DNA from: Intestinimonas sp052065695
GTDB lineage: Bacteria; Bacillota; Clostridia; Oscillospirales; Oscillospiraceae
Direction: 5' to 3'
Assembly: GCF_052065695.1 (NCBI RefSeq)
Contig: NZ_JBQHTM010000069.1
Coordinates: forward strand, 1-11,263
Length of the DNA stretch: 11,263 nucleotides
Part shown: piece after piece, positions 7,631 through 11,263 of the stretch
Layout: each line of letters starts with the position of its first letter
Position numbering within the stretch: position 1 is the first letter of the stretch
Translations under genes and position numbers: made by a program
Notes under the pieces: generated by a model
What the model saw: only the letters and a program-made list of their open reading frames with translations
Databases searched by the model: none
What the model was told of the DNA's origin: nothing

Positions 7631-7769
7631 CCACTTTCTATTTTGACAGGGGGAAACGCGAAAAATAGTCCTGTTTATTGGATTAATATTATGCTAAACT
7701 GATTTCCCCGTGATCGGAAAGACATGTCAAGAAAGACAGACGGATCTGTTGGTATTTTCCGGTAAGTCC

Positions 7770-7798
7770 TTGTCGGATTCTGGAATTCCAGTTATACT
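7770..7798 (+). promoter_or_regulatory. Promoter of the PLD/helicase gene with a palindrome in its spacer
   Basis: TTGTCG (7770-7775) and TATACT (7793-7798) are separated by exactly 17 bp and lie about 46 bp before the helicase ATG, consistent with a sigma-A promoter. The spacer contains the perfect 12-bp palindrome CTGGAATTCCAG (7780-7791), a plausible operator because a bound dimer would block RNA polymerase. An alternative -10 (TATAAT, 7802-7807) has no good -35. Confidence 0.5.
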
Positions 7799-7843
7799 AA
7801 ATATAATATATCTGCGAAGACGAGATAGGAAGAGTGAAATATA

Positions 7844-9715
7844 ATGCTCCCACCTGGCCTCTACGAACAAGTCATCAATACCGCCCTGGACCGTGAGCTT
7901 TCGGAAATTCCTGAGGCCCGTAAATCGGTTGCGCCCATTGACAAAGCAGAGGCTTCCAAGGTGCTGGCGCAGTACCTGGCGGATGTGGTGCAAAAGGGCC
8001 TGGAGAACGTGGTGGATAATGGTGGCGATATCTCTACGCAAATTGGCCTTGCTAACAAGATTGTAGACCTCATTCAGGATACAACACAAGAAGCTGACTT
8101 TGCCACGCTGAGCGTTGACCAGCGAGCAGAGCAGCTTCTTGCGCTTTTACGGGAGCAGGATCCCCGGCTGGCGGTAGGCAAGACGGCTGGCGACCTGAGC
8201 CGGCCGGAAACCTCTATCGCACAGAGCAGTCTGTTCACCGGGGCCATCCATGAGCCACAGATGTACTCAGAGCTGAAAAAGGAGATCGTCTCTGCCGACC
8301 GCATCGATATGCTGGTGTCCTTCATCAAGTGGAGCGGCCTACGGCTCCTGATGGACGAGCTGCGGGAGTTCACCCAGAACGGAGGGGAGCTGCGGATCAT
8401 CACCACCTCCTACATGGGAGCTACCGATGTGAAGGCGATTGAGGAACTACGCAAGCTGCCCAACACACAAATCAAGGTCAGCTATGATACTAAGCGCACA
8501 CGGCTCCACGCCAAGACCTATGTCTTTTACCGGGACACCGGCTTTACCACCGCCTATGTGGGCTCCTCCAACCTGTCCAACGCCGCCATCTCCAGCGGCC
8601 TGGAGTGGAATGTGAAGGTCACCCGCCGGGATCTGCCCGAGACCATCGACAAGATCGCCGCCACCTTTGAGAGCTACTGGAATTCCAACGAATTTGAGTA
8701 CTACTCCGAGGATCAGAAGGAGCGGCTGGCCCGGGCGCTGAAGGCGGAAAAATACTTCGACGCTAACAACGCTGAAGTGTACACCATGGATATCGCACCC
8801 TACTCCTACCAACAGGAGATTCTGGACAAACTGGAGGCGGAGCGCACCGTCCGGGGCTACACCCGCAACCTGGTGGTGGCCGCCACCGGTACCGGAAAGA
8901 CGGTGATCTCCGCTCTGGACTATAGGCGCTTTTGCAAGCAACACCCCGGAAAGCCATGCAGGCTGCTCTTTGTTGCCCATCGGGAGGAGATCCTGCGGCA
9001 GAGCCTGTACACCTTCCGGGCGGTTTTGAAGGACGCCAATTTGGGGGAGCTGTTTGTGGGCAGCTACCGGCCAGAGGGCATTGACCACCTGTTTTTGTCC
9101 ATTCAGACCTTCAACTCGCAAGATTTTGCCTCCAAGACTACCCCGGAGTTTTATGATTACATTGTTGTGGACGAGTTCCACCATGCGGCAGCGCCTACCT
9201 ATCAGAATCTGCTGTCCTACTACCAGCCCCAGATTCTCCTGGGCCTGACCGCCACCCCGGAGCGCATGGACGGTAAGAGCGTGCTGCCCTATTTCAACAA
9301 CCGGATTGCTGCGGAAATCCGCCTGCCGGAGGCCATTGACCGCAAGCTGCTGTGTCCCTTCCAATATTTCGGCGTCACCGACACGGTAGATCTGAACACC
9401 CTGAAATGGAGCGCCGGCGGCTACGACAAAAATGAGCTTTCCAATCTTTACACCCTCAGCGGAGCCGTGGCCAACCGCCGTGCCGATCTGGTGGTGTCCT
9501 CACTCCTGAAGTATGTAACCGACATCGACGAGGTCAAGGGTCTGGGTTTCTGCGTATCCATTGAGCACGCGGACTTTATGTGCCGCTATTTCAACGATTG
9601 CGGAATACCCTCCATCTTCCTGACTGGAAAGTCCTCTGATGAGGAGAGAAAGACCGCCAAGGGGCGGCTGGTGAACGGTGAGATCCGCTTTATTTTTGTG
9701 GTGGACATCTACAAT
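7844..9715 (+). pseudogene. PLD-nuclease/DEAD-box helicase (DUF3427 type), 3'-truncated
   Basis: This predicted defence-type DNA or RNA helicase is fused to a phospholipase-D-like nuclease. Residues 1-120 form a helical N-terminus. Residues 135-285 are the PLD domain with RLHAKTYVF (HxK, His222 and Lys224), then YVGSSNLSNAAISSGLEWN (238-256), as in PLDc_2 helicases. The first helicase lobe has ATGTGKT (347-353), DEFHH (443-447) and GLTATPERMDG (467-477). The second lobe starts with GFCVSIEHADFMC and reaches FIFVVDIYN (616-624), where relatives continue E-G-V-D-I-P into motif V and the QLGRGLR motif VI. Here it breaks to DVKISRLIQ and ends at TAA 9776-9778 (644 residues in total). Relatives are about 1000 residues with a DUF3427 C-terminus, so motifs V-VI and the tail are lost and ATP-driven activity is not expected. 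The start has AGGAAGAG upstream. Confidence 0.85.
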
Positions 9716-9844
9716 GACGTGAAGATTTCAAGATTGATACAATGCAACGGTAGGTGCAGCGCCGAAAAAGCCGCATAAATCAAGGTTTCCGGGCATTCGA
9801 CGGTTCGCGGAGCGGCCGGGATGCCGAGGGATGGAAAGTACTGA
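9716..9844 (+). other. Unassigned DNA after the helicase break
   Basis: This GC-rich stretch does not continue the helicase. One frame reads REDFKIDTMQR and stops at TAG 9751-9753, which could be the last residues of another gene. After it I see no defensible gene. The segment GCATTCGACGG...CCGGGATGCC has weak dyad symmetry. The sequence runs into a terminator, so it may be the 3' end of a lost transcript. Confidence 0.35.
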
Positions 9845-9868
9845 CGCCCGTAGAGGGGCGCTTTTTTT
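9845..9868 (+). terminator. Rho-independent terminator
   Basis: CGCCC (9845-9849) pairs with GGGCG (9856-9860) around a 6-nt loop, followed by C and seven T. It ends plus-strand transcription before the vsr gene and so insulates vsr from the helicase remnant. Confidence 0.75.
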
Positions 9869-9883
9869 ATATACGGGTGCGTA

Positions 9884-9915
9884 CCTTTCAACGATAGCAG
9901 ACAATCGTTAAAAGG
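9884..9915 (+). repeat. Inverted repeat in the vsr leader
   Basis: CCTTTCAACGAT (9884-9895) and ATCGTTAAAAGG (9904-9915) pair as a 12-bp stem with one C-A mismatch and an 8-nt loop, ending 5 nt before the vsr Shine-Dalgarno. It could be an operator, an RNA hairpin affecting vsr translation, or an element end. No T-run follows, so it is not a classical terminator. Confidence 0.55.
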
Positions 9916-9933
9916 TTTATGGGAGGAATCAGA

Positions 9934-10356
9934 ATGGCAGACAGGCTTACTCCAGAAAAACGGAGCTGGAATATGGGAAGGATCAAGGGCAAGGACACGT
10001 CCATCGAGATGAAGGTCCGGCAGTACCTATTTGCCCAGGGGTTCCGATTCCGGAAGAACGACAAAAGGTATCCCGGAACACCGGACGTTGTGCTGCCGAA
10101 ATATCGTACTGTAATTTTCGTACACGGTTGCTTCTGGCATCGACATGAAGGATGTAAGGGAGCAACAACGCCAAAAACCAGAACAGAATTCTGGCAGAAT
10201 AAATTTGATACCAATGCCCGCAATGATCAGAAAAATAAGCAGCTGCTTGAGGAAGCCGGATGGAAGGTCATTGTTATCTGGGAATGCGAAATAAAAAAGA
10301 GCTTTGAGGAAATCATGGAAGCAGTCATAAAACAGATAAAAACTGATACAAACTGA
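9934..10356 (+). CDS. vsr: Very short patch repair endonuclease
   Basis: Vsr nicks 5' of the T in T:G mismatches that arise when 5-methylcytosine deaminates, starting very short patch repair; it normally accompanies a C5 methyltransferase. Starting at ATG 9934 (GGAGG at 9921-9925, 8 nt before), the 140-residue protein places the key residues at E. coli Vsr numbering: Glu25 (SIEMKV), Asp51 (PGTPD), His64 (FVHGC), the intercalating Phe67-Trp68 and His69. Putative zinc ligands are Cys66, His71, Cys74 and Cys118 (WEC). The upstream in-frame ATG at 9919 overlaps the ribosome binding site, so I reject it. The length matches the family. It is followed by an HTH gene and a cytosine methyltransferase gene, the expected partner, which is truncated. 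Vsr itself appears intact. Composition is more AT-rich than the helicase remnant upstream. Confidence 0.93.
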   Translation: MADRLTPEKRSWNMGRIKGKDTSIEMKVRQYLFAQGFRFRKNDKRYPGTPDVVLPKYRTVIFVHGCFWHRHEGCKGATTPKTRTEFWQNKFDTNARNDQKNKQLLEEAGWKVIVIWECEIKKSFEEIMEAVIKQIKTDTN

Positions 10357-10406
10357 TAAAAGCATAATGTAAGTGAGCGAAACAGAATAAAAGTAACAGA
10401 AACGTA

Positions 10407-10436
10407 TTGAAAATGACACAAATTACGTGTTATAAT
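10407..10436 (+). promoter_or_regulatory. Promoter of the HTH/methyltransferase pair
   Basis: TTGAAA (10407-10412) and TATAAT (10431-10436), spaced 18 bp, lie about 40 bp before the HTH ATG. The HTH and methyltransferase genes can therefore be transcribed separately from vsr. Confidence 0.65.
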
Positions 10437-10474
10437 ATTATGTCTGATTTTAGTTTGAAGAAACGGAGGCCACT

Positions 10475-10666
10475 ATGACTGATAACATAAACGATAACTA
10501 CATCGGAATAGACGAAGTTGCGGCTTATCTTGGCGTCAAGGCCACAACCATTCGTACCTGGATAAAGACCAAGAACATGCCAGCCCACAAGGTCGGCGGG
10601 AAACTCTGGAAGTTCAAAAAGTCAGAGATTGACGAATGGATAGATAGCGATAAAAGCGAGGAGTAA
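10475..10666 (+). CDS. Small helix-turn-helix protein (excisionase/HTH_17 family)
   Basis: This 63-residue DNA-binding protein has IGIDEVAAYLGVKATTIRTW (helix-turn-helix) and then KVGGKLWKFKKSEIDEWI (wing and C-terminal helix), the complete HTH_17 pattern with the G-x-x-W-x-F/I-x-K element intact. GGAGG at 10465-10469 sits 5 nt before the ATG, and it has its own promoter. It lies between vsr and the methyltransferase gene, ending 27 bp before the latter, so it may regulate that unit much as controller proteins do in restriction-modification loci. That role is inferred from position. The same family also contains excisionases, but no integrase is near. It looks functional. Confidence 0.85.
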   Translation: MTDNINDNYIGIDEVAAYLGVKATTIRTWIKTKNMPAHKVGGKLWKFKKSEIDEWIDSDKSEE

Positions 10667-10693
10667 ACCCGCGGATCAAGGAGACGATGATAT

Positions 10694-10945
10694 ATGCTTA
10701 AATTAGGAACTGTGTTCAGTGGAATAGGTGCTGTCGAACACGCGCTTGACCGCCTGGGCATTCCTTACGAAATAGAGTTCGCGTGCGATAACGGCGAACG
10801 CAGGCTGAATACCAGCTATGAGGAAATTGAAAAAGCTACTGCAGGCATGACCAATGCGGAAAAAGATGCCTACGTTGCTGCCTTATACGACGCTGAGACT
10901 GGAACCAATTATGTGGAACAATCATACAAAGCGAATTACAGCATA
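10694..10945 (+). pseudogene. DNA cytosine-5 methyltransferase, 3'-truncated
   Basis: This was a C5-methyltransferase that transfers a methyl group from S-adenosylmethionine to cytosine. Visible residues begin MLKLGTVFSGIGAVEHALDR, with the FSGIGA form of motif I that binds the cofactor, followed by a helical insert ending YVEQSYKANYSI. After about residue 84 the text becomes unrelated and stops at TAA 10961-10963. Motif IV (PCQ with the catalytic cysteine), motifs VI-X and the target-recognition region are missing, so the product cannot methylate. An AAGGAG ribosome binding site lies at 10678-10683. It is co-directional with vsr and the HTH gene. The break lies about 40 bp before the likely IS256 end, so IS insertion or an associated deletion is the probable cause. 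Confidence 0.85.
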
Positions 10946-10999
10946 GGCGCTGCGTGTGATTAAAGTCTGCGCAGCAAATGCATGAGACCATCCCACATT

Positions 11000-11028
11000 T
11001 TGTGTAAACCTCCAAGGTGGTGTATAAT
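11000..11028 (+). promoter_or_regulatory. IS256-family transposase promoter
   Basis: TTGTGT (11000-11005) and a consensus TATAAT (11023-11028), spaced exactly 17 bp. The expected transcription start is around 11034-11038, inside the right arm of the hairpin. Confidence 0.75.
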
Positions 11029-11050
11029 AGAAGCACCACAGTGGAGGTTT
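11006..11050 (+). promoter_or_regulatory. Leader hairpin that can mask the transposase ribosome binding site
   Basis: AAACCTCCA (11006-11014) pairs with TGGAGGTTT (11042-11050), and GTGGTG (11017-11022) pairs with CACCAC (11034-11039). That makes a 15-bp stem with a symmetric 2-nt internal loop and an 11-nt apical loop holding the -10 box. The right arm contains the Shine-Dalgarno GGAGG (11043-11047). RNA entering from outside would fold and hide the site, whereas RNA from the element's own promoter lacks the left arm. Confidence 0.75.
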
Positions 11051-11054
11051 TATT

Positions 11055-11263
11055 ATGGCAAGAAAGAAACGCACACCGGAAGAAAATGCCCGCAGGGAAA
11101 AGATCAGAGAGCTGTTGCAGATGGCGAACATCGGCAGCATGGACGACATCCAGAGCCTGTTCAAAGAGACGATTGCCGAGTTCATGGAAAACGGCCTTGA
11201 TGCTGAGCTGGACGACGAACTGGGCTACAGCAGGTACGACTATAAAAATAAGGACACGGACAA
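11055..11263 (+). CDS. IS256-family transposase, N-terminal part
   Basis: This is a DDE-type transposase of the mutator/IS256 family. The start ATG 11055 has GGAGG at 11043-11047, 7 nt before it. The visible 69 residues run from MARKKRTPEENARREKIREL through MDDIQSLFKETIAEFMENGL to ELDDELGYSRYDYKNKDTD, the conserved N-terminal region with the ELGY motif that precedes the DNA-binding part. The catalytic DDE residues lie beyond the window. The same strand as the disrupted methyltransferase gene implies that upstream transcription would run into the element. No defect is seen in the part present. Confidence 0.9.
   Translation, partial: MARKKRTPEENARREKIRELLQMANIGSMDDIQSLFKETIAEFMENGLDAELDDELGYSRYDYKNKDTD

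Larger units (their letters stand above)
10984..11263 (+). mobile_element. IS256-family insertion sequence, left part (cut by window end)
   Basis: The element includes a likely left terminal inverted repeat beginning around GAGACCATCCCACATTTTG, its own promoter, a leader hairpin and the start of a mutator-type transposase. The exact boundary cannot be set without the right end. It may begin anywhere between the methyltransferase break (10946) and 10984. Confidence 0.7.

Noticed and set aside
8447..9364. Antisense open frame over the helicase (305 codons)
   Set aside because: It is a compositional shadow; the plus strand carries every helicase motif.
9919..9933. Upstream ATG as the vsr start
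   Set aside because: It overlaps the GGAGG ribosome binding site. Starting at 9934 places Glu25, Asp51, His64 and His69 at E. coli Vsr positions.
1..11263. CRISPR array, retron or other repeat-based defence system
   Set aside because: I found no regularly spaced direct repeats, no reverse transcriptase and no cas-like motifs.

Overview
The window looks like accessory DNA from a gut-type Bacillota (Clostridia, plausibly Oscillospiraceae or Lachnospiraceae). This rests on strong AAGGAGG-type ribosome binding sites, codon usage switching between GC-rich and AT-rich blocks, and the gene families present. It is an inference, because no rRNA or core marker gene is here.

Layout. 1-694: AT-rich remains of a DUF2971-like gene with an in-frame stop. 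704-2320: the N-terminal half of a type I restriction R subunit (DUF4145, nuclease, first helicase lobe), which stops mid-protein at a junction. 2321-4687: a GC-rich metabolic pair, a ketopantoate-reductase-family gene lacking its first codons and an intact GntP-family permease, closed by a terminator. 4968-5165 (minus): an excisionase-type helix-turn-helix gene killed by one TGA codon. 5242-6351: an AT-rich AAA ATPase lacking its P-loop part. 6396-6440: a strong bidirectional terminator. 6542-6761 (minus): a decayed relaxase fragment. 6944-7630 (minus): an alpha/beta hydrolase that looks intact. 7844-9715: a PLD-nuclease/DEAD helicase of the DUF3427 type, cut in its second helicase lobe. 9934-10945: an intact vsr endonuclease gene, an intact small HTH gene and a cytosine-5 methyltransferase cut before its catalytic motif. 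10984-11263: the 5' part of an IS256-family element, with a promoter and an mRNA hairpin that fits protection against read-through.

How it works together. I see no complete defence system. Most genes that would attack or modify nucleic acid (type I R subunit, PLD helicase, AAA ATPase, C5 methyltransferase), plus two mobility genes (excisionase, relaxase), are cut or stopped. The genes that read as whole are the permease, the hydrolase, Vsr and the small HTH protein. This is what a decaying defence and mobile-element island looks like. Several abrupt joins could also be assembly artefacts, and raw reads would decide. The most interesting live items are the orphaned Vsr/HTH pair, the IS256 leader hairpin, the palindrome inside the helicase promoter, and the single-codon death of the excisionase gene.
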